A stretch of DNA of 64,000 nt from JALZAI01 sp038212215 (GTDB lineage: Bacteria > Actinomycetota > Actinomycetes > Mycobacteriales > Jatrophihabitantaceae), in NCBI GenBank assembly GCA_038212215.1, contig JBBQUT010000001.1:310001-374000 (forward strand), given 5' to 3'. Under the pieces are notes generated by a model that had not been told where the DNA came from, made no database searches, and was given only the letters and a program-made list of their open reading frames with translations. Position numbers and translations under genes: made by a program. Of this stretch, positions 22,844 to 32,055 are shown in pieces; positions within the stretch are counted from its first letter, which is position 1, and every line of letters starts with the position of its first letter.

Positions 22844-25800
22844 TCAGCGGAAGTCGCGGGAGCGGGTGCGCAGGCCCAGGTTCAGCTTCTCGATGCGCTC
22901 GGCGATCACGTTGATGACGCCGTCCTTGGTGTGCTCCAGCATGCCGCGGATCATCAGGCCGCCGGATTCGCGCGCCACCCGCCGGTGCCGTTGCCAGACC
23001 ACCTCGGCAACGATCACGTTCGTCAGGCCGGTTTCGTCCTCGATATTGAGGAAGGTGACCCCCCGGGCGGTGGCGGGGCGTTGCCGGTGCGTGACCACCC
23101 CACCGATCGTGACCCGGGTTTGGTCGGGGACGCCCAGCAACTGCGCGTTGGACAGGATGCCCAATGCGCTCAGGCGAGGGCGGATCAGGGCGGTCGGGTA
23201 CTTCTCGGTGGTGATGCCGGTGGCCCACATGTCGGCGATCAGCTGCTCTGGCTCGGTCATCGCCGGGATGCCGGCAGGCGCTTGTTCGGAGTAGGCGGCG
23301 ACGTCGAGCTGCCCGGGACGGGCGGTGGCGGCCGCCCCCGCCGCCCACAGCGCCTCGCGGCGTGGCATCCCGAAACCGTCGAACGCGCCGGCGGTAGCGA
23401 ATGCCTCGACCTGGTCGGCCGACAGGCCCACCCGGCGCGCCAGATCGGCCATCGAGGTATACGGCCCGTCGGTGTCGCGGCACGCCACGATCTGCTTAGC
23501 GAGGTCGTCGCCGATGGAGCGCACCGACGACAGCCCCAGGCGCACCGCCGGTTGCGGCGCATCCAGGCAGCCGCATTGGGACGGGCCATCCGCAGCCTCG
23601 AGTGAAGCGCCGGCCAGCGACACGTCCAATGACGGCTTTCGGATCTCGACGCCGTGCCGTTTCGCGTCGTGCACGAGCGACTGGGGTGAGTAGAAACCCA
23701 TCGGCTGCGCGTTCAGCAGCGCGGCGCAGAACGCTGCGGGGTAATGCCGTTTCAGCCAGGACGATGCGTACACCAGCAACGCGAAGCTGATCGAGTGGCT
23801 CTCGGCGAAGCCGAAGGCGGCGAATGCCTGAATCTTGTCGTAGATTTCCTGCGCGACAGTGCCGATGATGCCGTTGGCGGCCATCCCGTCGAAGAGCCGG
23901 ATGCGCATCGCATCGATCTTGTCGCGGGAGCGCTTGGATCCCATCGCGCGCCGCAGCTGGTCGGCCTCGGCGGGGGAGAAATCCGCAACGGCGACGGCAA
24001 TCTGCATCAGCTGCTCCTGGAACAGCGGGATGCCCAGCGTGCGGGCGAGCGGCTCCACCAGGCGGGGATGCGGGTAGGTGATCGGCTCGTCGCCGTGCTT
24101 GCGCCGGATGTAGGGGTGCACCGAGCCGCCTTGGATCGGTCCGGGACGGATCAGCGCCACCTCGATCGCCAGGTCGTAGAAGCAGCGTGGACGAAGCCGC
24201 GGCAGCGTGGCGATCTGCGCGCGCGACTCGACCTGGAAGACGCCGATCGAATCGGCGGCGCAGAGCATGTCGTAGACGCAGGCCTGCTCCTTGGGGATCG
24301 CGTCGAGGTCGTAGCTCACGCCGTGCCAGGATTCGACGAGCTCGAAGGTGTACTTGATCGCAGAGAGCATGCCGAGGCCGAGCAGATCGAACTTCACCAG
24401 CCCGATCGCGGCGCAGTCATCCTTGTCCCATTGCAGGACGGTGCGGTTTTCCATCCGTCCCCACTCGACAGGGCAAACCTCTATGACCGGACGGTCGCAC
24501 ATGACCATGCCGCCGGAATGTATGCCGAGGTGCCGGGGGGTGTTCTGCAGCTCGCCGGCGAGCTGCACCACTGCCTGCGGGACGGCCGCGACATCGCCCT
24601 CGACCTCGGCGCTCCAGTAGTAACCGCGCTCGATCTCCTTGCTCCACGCGTCCTGCTGCCCCTGCGAGTAACCGAGCGCCTTGGCGATGTCGCGCACCGC
24701 CGACTTGGGCCGGTAGGTGATCACGTTCGCGACCTGGGCCGCGTGCTCGCGCCCGTGCAACTCGTAGACGTACTGGATGACCTCTTCGCGGCGGTCGGAT
24801 TCGATGTCGATGTCGATGTCGGGCGGTTCGCCGCGCTCGGGGGCGAGGAAACGCTCGAACATGAGCTTGTAGTAGACGGCGTCGACCGCGGTGATCTCCA
24901 GGGCGTAGCAGACTGCGGAGTTTGCCGCGGATCCCCTGCCCTGGCAAAGGATCCGCTGCTCGCGGCAGAAGCGGGCGATGTCGTAGACGACGAGAAAATA
25001 GCCGGGGAAGTGCAGCTCTTCGATGATCGCGAGCTCGTGCTCGATCATTTCGTAGGCGCGTTTCTCGTGCTCCTTGCCGGCGAAGCGCTTCGCCGCGCCC
25101 CGGTAGGTCAGCTCGCGCAGATAGCTCATCTCGTTGTGCCCGTCCGGGACGGGGAACGGTGGCAGGTCGGGAGCGATGAGATGCAGCGAAAAGGCGATCT
25201 CGTTGCCCAGCCGCGCGGCGTTCTCGACAGCGCCGGGCCAGCGGGCGAAGCGCGCCGCCATCTCGTCACCCGAACGCAGATGCTGCCCGCCGGCCGGCAG
25301 CCAGCCGTCGATGTCGTCGAGATTGCTGCGCGCCCGGACGGCAGCCAGCGCCGTGGCCAGCGGGCGCCGAGCCGGCGCGTGGTAGTGCGCGGCGGTGGTG
25401 GCGACGAGGGGCAGGTCACGCTCGTCAGCCAGCACCGCGAGCGCGTCGTAGCGCTCGTCGGCCTGCGGGTCGAGCTCGTAGGAGAGTTCGACAGCGACGT
25501 TCTCGCGCCCGAAGCGGGCGATCAGCTCGTCGCGGGCGCGGCGTGCCACAGCGAGCCCGCCATGTTCGAGTGCCTGGCGCACCGCGCCCTTGCGGCATCC
25601 GGTGAGCACCAGCCAGTGCCCGGCGGCCGCCTCGGTGAGTTCGTCGATGTCGTGGACGGGACGGCCCTTGGCGCCACCGCGCAGCTGTGCCTTGCTGATC
25701 ACCCGGCACAGCGCCGCGTAACCGTCCGGGTCGCGGGCAAGCGCAAGCAAGTGCTGCCCGGGCGGATCGGGGACGCCGACGCGGGCGGCGACGGTCCGTT

Positions 25801-26200
25801 CGGACCCGGTGCGGGGCACCGGTACGTGTGTCGACAACTCGGCGCCGAAGCCCGTCCCCAGGCCGATGGCCTCGGCCGCCTCGGCGAAACGCACCACACC
25901 GTACATGCCGTCGTGGTCGGTCAGGGTCAGTGATGACAGGCCGAGCCGGGCAGCTTCCTCGGCCAGTTCCTCCGGGGCGGATGCGCCGTCGAGGAAGCTG
26001 AAGGAGGAGTGTGTGTGCAGCTCGGCGTAGGCGGTGGCGCTGGGTGCGGACGGTAGGCCGAGCGGCTCGTAGGCGTCGCGCTTGCGCGACCAAGCCGGGG
26101 AGTCACCGCCGTCGCCGCTACCCGGCGTGGCGCCAGCCGGTCGGCCGGACAGCCGGCGTTCCAGCTCACGCCAGGGGATCGGTGGATTCTGCCAGCCCAT
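22844..26200 (-). CDS. dnaE2: Error-prone DNA polymerase DnaE2
   Basis: A 1118-residue C-family polymerase alpha subunit of the DnaE2 type. It has an N-terminal PHP domain (TLTDHDGMYGVVRFAEAA), a polymerase core with catalytic aspartates in PPDIDIDIES (about residue 462) and FDLLGLGML, a helix-hairpin-helix region and a C-terminal OB fold (VTIGGVVTHRQRPATARG). The N-terminus MGWQNPP...W.ELERRLSGR is typical of DnaE2. It does translesion synthesis with ImuA' and ImuB, both encoded elsewhere in this window. The start ATG 26200 lies 10 bp from a perfect SOS box. Confidence 0.96.
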   Translation of the reverse strand: MGWQNPPIPWRELERRLSGRPAGATPGSGDGGDSPAWSRKRDAYEPLGLPSAPSATAYAELHTHSSFSFLDGASAPEELAEEAARLGLSSLTLTDHDGMYGVVRFAEAAEAIGLGTGFGAELSTHVPVPRTGSERTVAARVGVPDPPGQHLLALARDPDGYAALCRVISKAQLRGGAKGRPVHDIDELTEAAAGHWLVLTGCRKGAVRQALEHGGLAVARRARDELIARFGRENVAVELSYELDPQADERYDALAVLADERDLPLVATTAAHYHAPARRPLATALAAVRARSNLDDIDGWLPAGGQHLRSGDEMAARFARWPGAVENAARLGNEIAFSLHLIAPDLPPFPVPDGHNEMSYLRELTYRGAAKRFAGKEHEKRAYEMIEHELAIIEELHFPGYFLVVYDIARFCREQRILCQGRGSAANSAVCYALEITAVDAVYYKLMFERFLAPERGEPPDIDIDIESDRREEVIQYVYELHGREHAAQVANVITYRPKSAVRDIAKALGYSQGQQDAWSKEIERGYYWSAEVEGDVAAVPQAVVQLAGELQNTPRHLGIHSGGMVMCDRPVIEVCPVEWGRMENRTVLQWDKDDCAAIGLVKFDLLGLGMLSAIKYTFELVESWHGVSYDLDAIPKEQACVYDMLCAADSIGVFQVESRAQIATLPRLRPRCFYDLAIEVALIRPGPIQGGSVHPYIRRKHGDEPITYPHPRLVEPLARTLGIPLFQEQLMQIAVAVADFSPAEADQLRRAMGSKRSRDKIDAMRIRLFDGMAANGIIGTVAQEIYDKIQAFAAFGFAESHSISFALLVYASSWLKRHYPAAFCAALLNAQPMGFYSPQSLVHDAKRHGVEIRKPSLDVSLAGASLEAADGPSQCGCLDAPQPAVRLGLSSVRSIGDDLAKQIVACRDTDGPYTSMADLARRVGLSADQVEAFATAGAFDGFGMPRREALWAAGAAATARPGQLDVAAYSEQAPAGIPAMTEPEQLIADMWATGITTEKYPTALIRPRLSALGILSNAQLLGVPDQTRVTIGGVVTHRQRPATARGVTFLNIEDETGLTNVIVAEVVWQRHRRVARESGGLMIRGMLEHTKDGVINVIAERIEKLNLGLRTRSRDFR

Positions 26201-26210
26201 CCTGCCAGGA

Positions 26211-26226
26211 TAGAACAGGCGTTCTA
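26211..26226 (-). promoter_or_regulatory. SOS (LexA) box of dnaE2
   Basis: TAGAAC-N4-GTTCTA is a perfect inverted repeat fitting the mycobacterial/actinobacterial LexA site. Ten bp separate it from the dnaE2 ATG, and a -10-like TATCCT overlaps its downstream edge, so the mRNA is probably leaderless. It also lies 49 bp upstream of the divergent GGDEF-EAL gene. Confidence 0.9.
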
Positions 26227-26275
26227 ATGCGTCCAGTCATTCAAGAATCCGCTCAGGTACCGCAACGGCGCGCCG

Positions 26276-28672
26276 ATGGAATCCGTGACACCGATGCACA
26301 GGGCGGTGCGCAGCGAACGGCGATGCGAAATGGCGGGCATGATGGGAGCAAAGCACGCCACGCGCGCGCAGGCTGTAGTTCACCGCCTCGGTGCGGTGAG
26401 CTGGATCGTTATCGCAGTGAGCGCCCTAACGCACATCGCAGTCGCGGGGCGTACCGACGACAGCGCACAGTCGGTTCTTGTCTGGAGCATGACACTGTTC
26501 TTCCTGGTGATCCTGGTGCGCGCCGCGGTCGCGGTCTACGCCTTCCCCAAGCGCCGCGCGGTGCTGCTGTTGCTGCTCGGATCGATCTCGCTCTGGGCGC
26601 TCGCCGCGATGATTGTCAGCGCGTCCAAGCTCACCGATACGACCCATTTCCCGGCGCCCGGTGAGCTGTTCTTCATGGCGTCCTACGTCGGTATGGCCGG
26701 CTACCTCACCGTCGACGCGAAGTGGCAATCCAAGCGGGGGGTGAACACCTGGCTCGATCTGATCGTCATCTGTGGCGGTACCGCGTGCCTGGCGGGCAGC
26801 CTCTTGCTCATTCCGGCGATCGCCTCGTCCTTCGGCAAGTCCGGACTCTCACTGCTGCTCGCGCTGCTCTACCCGCTCATCGATCTGGCACTTGCCCTCG
26901 TGGTCGTGGGCCAGGTCGTGCTGCGCGCCCGCACCGACATCCGGCAGGCAGCGATGCTCTGCATGGGCTTTCTCTGCCTCGCCAGCGCCGACGCCTCGTT
27001 TGTGATCACCAACGCATCCGGTACCTATCATTTCTCGCCCTATGCAGATGTCGCTTGGGGCGCGGCCTTCGCACTGATCGTGGGGGGCGCCTGCCAGGGT
27101 CGCGCGAAGGTGCTGCGCGCCGTCCCACGTGAACAGGGATCGGGGGTACTGCTCGCCGCGGCCTGCGTCGCCATCATCGTGCTGGTCTTTCGTCCCAACG
27201 ACGGGTTAGGCACCTACCTCTTGGTCCCGGGGGTGGTGACGCTCGTCGCCGCAGGCGGTCGGCTGTTGTTTGCCGTGCGCCAAGCCAACCATGCCGCCGA
27301 GTCCTTCGCGCTCTCGCGCACCGACGATCTGACCCTGCTGCCGAACAGGCGGGCGGTCCGCGCTCGCCTGGACGAAGTCGTGTCCGCAGGGACTCCGCTC
27401 GCGCTGATGGTGCTCGACCTGGACGGATTCAAGGAGATCAACGACACGCTAGGCCATGCGGCGGGCGACACGGTGCTGCAGATGATCGCCCTGCAGATTC
27501 GCGAAGTGTTGGCCCCCGACATCATGCTCGCGCGACTGGGCGGCGACGAGTTCGCGATCGTCGTGGAGAGCAACGACGAGCTGCGCCTCGCAGAGACCGC
27601 CAACACCATCACCGCGGGGTTGGCGCGACCACTGCTCGTCGACGGGATCGAGATCGGGGCGAGCGCATCGATCGGCATTGCCACGCATGCCGACCCTGAC
27701 AGTGGCAGCACCGAACTGCTGCGGCGCGCGGACGTTGCGATGTACCGGGCCAAGCTCACCGGCCAGTCCGCGGTGGTGTACGACGCCCACAACGACGAAT
27801 TCTCCCGGATGCGCCTGCAACTGGCCGAGGAATTGCGCAAGGGAATCACTGAGGGCCAGTTGCGGATGCGCTACCAACCACAAATCGCCGCCGCCACCCA
27901 AGAGGTCTGCGGCGCCGAGGCGCTGCTGCGGTGGGAACATCCGACTCAGGGGCTGCTTTCACCGCTGAGCTTTCTGCCCGCCGCGCGTCGCGCAGGCTTG
28001 ATGCTCATGCTCTCCGACGAGGTCGCGCGGATGACCGCGTTGGACATGAGCAGGTGGAACGCCAACGGGCTCAATCTGCGGGTGGCGATCAACTGCGCAC
28101 CGCCGGAACTGCTGTCGGGCCTCTTCGTGCCGCTGCTGTACGACGTGCTCGCGGCGCAGGGCGTCCCCACTAACCAGGTCATTGTCGAACTGACCGAGGA
28201 TTCCTTCGTCACCGAGCCGGAGCGCGCCCGCGAGATCATCAGCGGAATGCGTGAGCGCGGGCTGCAGATCAGCATCGACGACTACGGCACCGGGTACTCG
28301 TCACTGGCGTACCTGCGTGATCTACCCGTCCACGAGCTCAAGGTGGATCGCACGTTCGTCGCCTCGATGACGTCCGACCCGCGCAGTCGCATGATCGTCG
28401 CCTCGACGCTGCAGATGGCGCAGGCGCTGGGCCTGCGCACGGTTGCCGAGGGTGTCGAGGACGCCGCTACCGCGGCCGACCTGGTGGCACTCGGGGTCGA
28501 CGTCCTGCAGGGGTATCAGGTGGCTCAGCCGATGCCTGCCAACGAGCTGGAAACCTGGGTGCGCGCTTGGCGGCCGTTCAGCGATGTCATTCCTACGCCG
28601 CCCGCTCAGAAGGTAGCCGTGCCCGCCGTGCGCCAGGTGATGCGCGCACTGCGATCGCGACCGGAACCGTGA
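26276..28672 (+). CDS. Membrane GGDEF-EAL protein (c-di-GMP turnover), second copy
   Basis: A 798-residue protein. About nine hydrophobic helices span residues 35-330, with the pattern of a seven-or-more-helix sensor. A GGDEF domain follows (RLGGDEFAIVVE at about 421), then an EAL domain (CGAEALLRWEHP at about 548; DDYGTGYSSLAYL; LKVDRTF). Both domains keep their signature motifs. ATG 26330 is an alternative start. It is divergent from dnaE2 and about 5 kb from the first GGDEF-EAL gene. The ligand of the membrane part is unknown. Confidence 0.92.
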   Translation: MESVTPMHRAVRSERRCEMAGMMGAKHATRAQAVVHRLGAVSWIVIAVSALTHIAVAGRTDDSAQSVLVWSMTLFFLVILVRAAVAVYAFPKRRAVLLLLLGSISLWALAAMIVSASKLTDTTHFPAPGELFFMASYVGMAGYLTVDAKWQSKRGVNTWLDLIVICGGTACLAGSLLLIPAIASSFGKSGLSLLLALLYPLIDLALALVVVGQVVLRARTDIRQAAMLCMGFLCLASADASFVITNASGTYHFSPYADVAWGAAFALIVGGACQGRAKVLRAVPREQGSGVLLAAACVAIIVLVFRPNDGLGTYLLVPGVVTLVAAGGRLLFAVRQANHAAESFALSRTDDLTLLPNRRAVRARLDEVVSAGTPLALMVLDLDGFKEINDTLGHAAGDTVLQMIALQIREVLAPDIMLARLGGDEFAIVVESNDELRLAETANTITAGLARPLLVDGIEIGASASIGIATHADPDSGSTELLRRADVAMYRAKLTGQSAVVYDAHNDEFSRMRLQLAEELRKGITEGQLRMRYQPQIAAATQEVCGAEALLRWEHPTQGLLSPLSFLPAARRAGLMLMLSDEVARMTALDMSRWNANGLNLRVAINCAPPELLSGLFVPLLYDVLAAQGVPTNQVIVELTEDSFVTEPERAREIISGMRERGLQISIDDYGTGYSSLAYLRDLPVHELKVDRTFVASMTSDPRSRMIVASTLQMAQALGLRTVAEGVEDAATAADLVALGVDVLQGYQVAQPMPANELETWVRAWRPFSDVIPTPPAQKVAVPAVRQVMRALRSRPEP

Positions 28673-28686
28673 GCGCGCCTATCGCG

Positions 28687-29391
28687 TCAGCCGGCGCGCA
28701 GGGCTGGTGTGCGCTCGAGCTGGAATTGCGCGAACGTGGGGACATCGATGCCGTCGAGGCCGATACCGCGCGCGATCAGGCGGTAAGCCTCGGCGTTGAT
28801 CCGCCGTTGGGCGTCAGCCATCTTTGCCAGGTGCCCGTACAGCGGGGTGCTGGTCGCGCAGCCGAGGTAGTTGCCCGGTCCTGTTCCGGGCAGTGGCTCG
28901 GTCAGAATGGTCGCGGCGCTGAGTAAGCGGCGGGCTCGCTCGTCCATGATCATCACGATGGAAAGGACGCCGTTCGCGCGGGCCGCCGTCCATAGCCCGT
29001 GGTACATCGCCGCAGCGGCGAGTGGCCGGATCGGTCCGGCGTCCTTACGCACGGCGATGGTGGCGATGTCCCAGGTGCGGGTCAGGTCGATTCCGACGGC
29101 GCGCGCCACACGGTGACCGTCGATGCTCCACGGCGGGCGGGCCAGGTCGTTGATCGACTTCAGCCCGGCGGGCCCCGGCATGATCATGCGGCACGCCGCC
29201 AGGGCGACATCGTGTGTGTCCAGCAGTGCGACGAAGACCGATTGACTGTCGTACGGGCCGTACTCCGCCCGCAACTGCGCGGCGGTGTTGCCGTAGGTCG
29301 TCAGGAACACATCGGATTCGCAGTCGAGAGCGCCGGCCAATTCGCTGCCCTGTGGATCGAAGATCAATCGATAGAGCAGGCCGTTGGCCAT
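28687..29391 (-). CDS. Possible GNAT/autoinducer-synthase-fold acyltransferase, function unknown
   Basis: A 234-residue soluble protein I cannot name. The N-terminal half (FLTTYGNTAAQLRAEYGPYD..., SVFVALLD, ALAACRMIMPGPAGLKSINDL) recalls the acyltransferase fold of LuxI-type and N-acyl amino acid synthases, where an acidic residue and an Arg flank the first strands. The second half has WDIATIAVRKDAGPIRPLAAAAMYHGLW and a GNAT-like acyl-CoA loop is not obvious. It ends 14 bp from the converging GGDEF-EAL gene. Nothing nearby encodes a LuxR partner. The fold is a guess from pattern; the reading frame itself looks genuinely coding. Confidence 0.6.
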   Translation of the reverse strand: MANGLLYRLIFDPQGSELAGALDCESDVFLTTYGNTAAQLRAEYGPYDSQSVFVALLDTHDVALAACRMIMPGPAGLKSINDLARPPWSIDGHRVARAVGIDLTRTWDIATIAVRKDAGPIRPLAAAAMYHGLWTAARANGVLSIVMIMDERARRLLSAATILTEPLPGTGPGNYLGCATSTPLYGHLAKMADAQRRINAEAYRLIARGIGLDGIDVPTFAQFQLERTPALRAG

Positions 29392-29627
29392 GGGCGCTCC
29401 TTGCCCGCACGCGCGGTGGGCGCGACGGGGGCGGGGTTCTCGTCGTGCCGTAAGAGATGACGCCTCGCGGTTCCCGACCGAGAGTTTTCACAGGTTTCTA
29501 TCGGCCACTTCGGGTTGGACGTGAGTGGTGCGGGCTTGTTGGTTTGCATGGCTAAGTGCTGCTATCCGGGCTGATCGTGGCGCGTTAGCGACCGCTGCGG
29601 GTGCAACCGAGCCGGTAGTTTCGGTTC
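29392..29627. other. Divergent intergenic region carrying a palindromic repeat
   Basis: This is a 236-bp gap between divergent genes. It holds the palindromic element described at 29538-29608, which ends only 19 bp before the flavodoxin-like gene. No other feature is clear. Confidence 0.5.
29538..29608. repeat. Imperfect palindromic dispersed element, copy 1
   Basis: This 71-bp element shares GTTGGTTTGCATG, then a GCTGCTATC arm, and ends GGGTGCAACC, matching 53101-53172 in order and spacing. The ends GGTTTGCA and TGCAA(A)CC are inverted. It lies immediately upstream of the flavodoxin-like gene. Confidence 0.55.
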
Positions 29628-30095
29628 ATGACTGACCGCTCGACGCTGCTCGTCGTGCACCACACCGCGTCGCCCGCGTTACAGGAACTACTGGACGCGG
29701 TGCTGGCAGGCACCCGGGCCGAAGGGCTCGAGTCGGTCGACGTGCTGGTGCGCCCGGCGCTGTCGGCGGGCGCGCCGGATGTTCTGGCCGCCGATGGTTT
29801 CGTGCTCGGCACGCCTGCCAACATCGGCTATCTTTCCGGCGCGATGAAATATTTCTTCGACAACGTCTACTACCCGTGCCTTATCGCGAAACCGGGCGCA
29901 CCGTACGGGCTCTACGTCCATGGCAACAACGACGTGACCGGGGCGGTGCGCGCCGCCGAGTCGATCACCAAGGCGATGGGTTGGCGTCAGGCGCACGAGA
30001 CGGTGACGATCACCGGCGCGATCACCAAGGACGTGCGGCAAGCTTGCTGGGATCTCGGCGCGACCGTCGCTGCGAACCTCGCTGGCCTTGTCTGA
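29628..30095 (+). CDS. Flavodoxin-like / NAD(P)H:FMN oxidoreductase-type protein
   Basis: A 155-residue single-domain flavodoxin fold. It has a first strand and loop STLLVVHHTASPALQELLDAV, the FMN-ring loop GFVLGTPANIGYLSGAMKYFFDN typical of NADPH-dependent FMN reductases and WrbA-like proteins, and a third loop YGLYVHGNND. The electron partner is not evident. It converges with imuB 31 bp downstream. The family is firm, the substrate unknown. Confidence 0.85.
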   Translation: MTDRSTLLVVHHTASPALQELLDAVLAGTRAEGLESVDVLVRPALSAGAPDVLAADGFVLGTPANIGYLSGAMKYFFDNVYYPCLIAKPGAPYGLYVHGNNDVTGAVRAAESITKAMGWRQAHETVTITGAITKDVRQACWDLGATVAANLAGLV

Positions 30096-30125
30096 ACCAG
30101 GCTGAATCGGTCTGATCAGGCTGAG

Positions 30126-31688
30126 TCAGTCGTAAACGGCGTCGACCTGCCAGTCCCCGGCAGGCATGGTGAGACTCACGAGGTAGGCCCGCCCGCGCAC
30201 GTCCACGATCTGGCAGCGCACCACATGCCGTGCAGCGTCGGGATTCCACCACCGCTCGTCCACCGGCCACGGGCCGGCCCACGACGTCACGGCGACCGGT
30301 TTCTCGCTGCCCATCGCGAACAGCGCCGGGGGAGCGGGCATCGCGCCGCGGTCGGTGACGGTCACCGCGCGTCCGCCGGCGTCGAGCACCTGCGCCGCGC
30401 GAGGCGGATCGAGCAGCACGCTCGGGGCCGGTGCGGGCAGGTGTCCCGGCCACGGTTGCTGGGGTGAGCGCAGCGCCGCCGGCTCGTCACCCCACGGGAC
30501 GAGCCGGGTGCGCTGCGTGGGATCGCGGCCGCCGTCGAGCAGCGGCGCCAGCACCGATCCGTGCCCCAGCAACGTCTGGACGCGCGCCAGTGCCCGGTGT
30601 GCCCGCTCGTCCTCGGCACCCGAACCGCCCCACAGCGCCTGCTGGTGCGCGCCGGTCGGCACGGTCTCGATCGGGACGAGCCGCAGCCGCGCCACGCCGC
30701 CAGTCGGCCGGTGCGCCGCAGCCAGCCAGCCCTCGAGTTGCCAGCGCACCCGGTCCAGGACGTCGGCCGCACCGAGCACGCCGGCATGTCGCCACCGGCG
30801 CACCGTCTCCTCGCCGTTCTCGCTCAGCGCCTGCAGTTCCAGGCAGGTGCAGGCCAGCCCGTGCGCGCCGAGCTCGGCGACGAACTCCTCGGCCAGCCCG
30901 CGCGCGCTGAAGGCCACGGTGTCGACGCGGTCGACGGCGGGTTCCAGATCGAGGGTCGCCGTGAATTCGACGGGGGGACGGCGGGCGGCGACCGGACGGT
31001 CGTCACGCCCGCTCGACTGCCGGTGCGCCCACGCACCCATCGGCCCGAAGCGGGCGAGGACGTCGCGGGCCGCCAGCGCCGCGAAGCTACCCAGTGTGTG
31101 CAGGCCGAGACGGCGCAGCAGGTCGATCAGCGGCGATGCGCCGGACGGGTCGAGTGTCTCGACGGGCAGCGCGGCGAGGAACTCCGGCGAGCCGCCGGGG
31201 TCGACGATCGTGGCGCGCCGGGCGGCCTGCTCGGCGGCGAACGCGCCGTCGGCGATGCCGATCAGCACGTCTGCGCCGTTGAGCGCGGGCAACCCCATCA
31301 CCGCCCGCGAGAGCGCGTGCAGCACCCCGGTCTCGCCGCCGAAGTAACGCGTCGGCCCCCGCACGCCGATCGCGGCGAGCCCGGGACGGGTGATCTCGAC
31401 GCCCGGCGCGATCGACTCGAGGGCCGCCACGACCGGCTCGAAGGTCCGCGCCTCGGCGGCCTCGTTGCGCGCCAGGACTGCGAGCTCGGGGCAGCGGGCC
31501 TGCGCCTCGCGGCGGCGCAGACCCCGCGCGACCCCGTGCGCTCGGGCCGAGTGCGAGCAGGCGACGATGTGGTTGCCGGTGACGACGGCGACCGGAACCT
31601 CCGCGGGCAGCCCGGCGTCGAGGCGGGCAGTGGTGACCGGCCAGTCCGGACACCACACCGCGATCATCCGGGGCGGGGCGTCGGGCAC
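30126..31688 (-). CDS. imuB: ImuB, Y-family polymerase-like mutasome subunit
   Basis: A 520-residue Y-family-like protein that acts as an adaptor between the beta clamp, ImuA' and DnaE2. The Y-family catalytic acidic residues are not visible (the N-terminus reads IAVWCPDWP, and VEITRPG stands where S-x-D-E is expected), as in known ImuB. A clamp-binding type motif QQALWG lies at about residue 352. The C-terminal tail is long, with QPWPGHLPAPAPSVLLDPP. I chose GTG 31688 because it puts the SOS box exactly 10 bp upstream, as for dnaE2 and imuA'. ATG 31667 is possible. The longer frame to 31841 would run through the SOS box and is rejected. Confidence 0.93.
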   Translation of the reverse strand: MPDAPPRMIAVWCPDWPVTTARLDAGLPAEVPVAVVTGNHIVACSHSARAHGVARGLRRREAQARCPELAVLARNEAAEARTFEPVVAALESIAPGVEITRPGLAAIGVRGPTRYFGGETGVLHALSRAVMGLPALNGADVLIGIADGAFAAEQAARRATIVDPGGSPEFLAALPVETLDPSGASPLIDLLRRLGLHTLGSFAALAARDVLARFGPMGAWAHRQSSGRDDRPVAARRPPVEFTATLDLEPAVDRVDTVAFSARGLAEEFVAELGAHGLACTCLELQALSENGEETVRRWRHAGVLGAADVLDRVRWQLEGWLAAAHRPTGGVARLRLVPIETVPTGAHQQALWGGSGAEDERAHRALARVQTLLGHGSVLAPLLDGGRDPTQRTRLVPWGDEPAALRSPQQPWPGHLPAPAPSVLLDPPRAAQVLDAGGRAVTVTDRGAMPAPPALFAMGSEKPVAVTSWAGPWPVDERWWNPDAARHVVRCQIVDVRGRAYLVSLTMPAGDWQVDAVYD

Positions 31689-31698
31689 CCGTCCAGTA

Positions 31699-31714
31699 TC
31701 GAACGAACGTTCTA
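31699..31714 (-). promoter_or_regulatory. SOS (LexA) box of imuB
   Basis: On the minus strand it reads TAGAAC-N4-GTTCGA, followed by a GATACT -10-like hexamer and then the GTG start after 10 bp. The geometry is identical to the dnaE2 and imuA' boxes. Confidence 0.9.
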
Positions 31715-31719
31715 CCGCG

Positions 31720-32007
31720 TCAACTGTAGAGCGCGCGGTATGCGGCCTCCGTCGCGGCGACTTGCGTGCGTCCCTGCCCGACGGCGTTGACCCGGGTGGC
31801 GCGGTCGACGGCGAGGCAGGTCCAGCTGGCGCCGTCCTCATCGCTGAGATGGATCAGCAGCGTGTTCCGGTCGTGCTCGACGCGCACCCGGTGCCGGTCG
31901 TTGCCGTCCTCGTGCAACCCGCGAACCTTCTTTCCTGGACGCGGTTCGTCGGCAACGAAGGACGTCCAGCGTCCGCGGGCCGGTCGCGGTAGCGGCGCAA
32001 TGGGCAT
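31720..32007 (-). CDS. Small conserved-looking hypothetical protein upstream of imuB
   Basis: A 95-residue basic protein with RWTSFVADEPRPGKKVRGLHEDGNDRHRVRVEHDRNTLLIHLSDEDGASWTCLAVDRATR and a C-terminal helix (GRTQVAATEAAYRALYS). No domain is recognised; the strand pattern suggests a small beta-rich domain. Codon third positions are G/C-rich as in real genes here. Its stop lies 5 bp before the imuB SOS box, so it could share damage-linked expression only by readthrough. It is divergent from vapB. Confidence 0.6.
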   Translation of the reverse strand: MPIAPLPRPARGRWTSFVADEPRPGKKVRGLHEDGNDRHRVRVEHDRNTLLIHLSDEDGASWTCLAVDRATRVNAVGQGRTQVAATEAAYRALYS

Positions 32008-32055
32008 GACGTCAGTGTAGGTATGCTTGCCTTACCTCGAGTAAGGAGACCGCGT

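Noticed and set aside
23744..25933. A 729-codon plus-strand open frame
   Set aside because: It is an antisense shadow of dnaE2, a common effect of high G+C codon use, with no recognisable domain.
21612..26342. Shared AATGGCGGGCATG at two gene starts (21612 and about 26329)
   Set aside because: It is 13 bases in GC-rich DNA at two unrelated proteins, so a chance match is likely.
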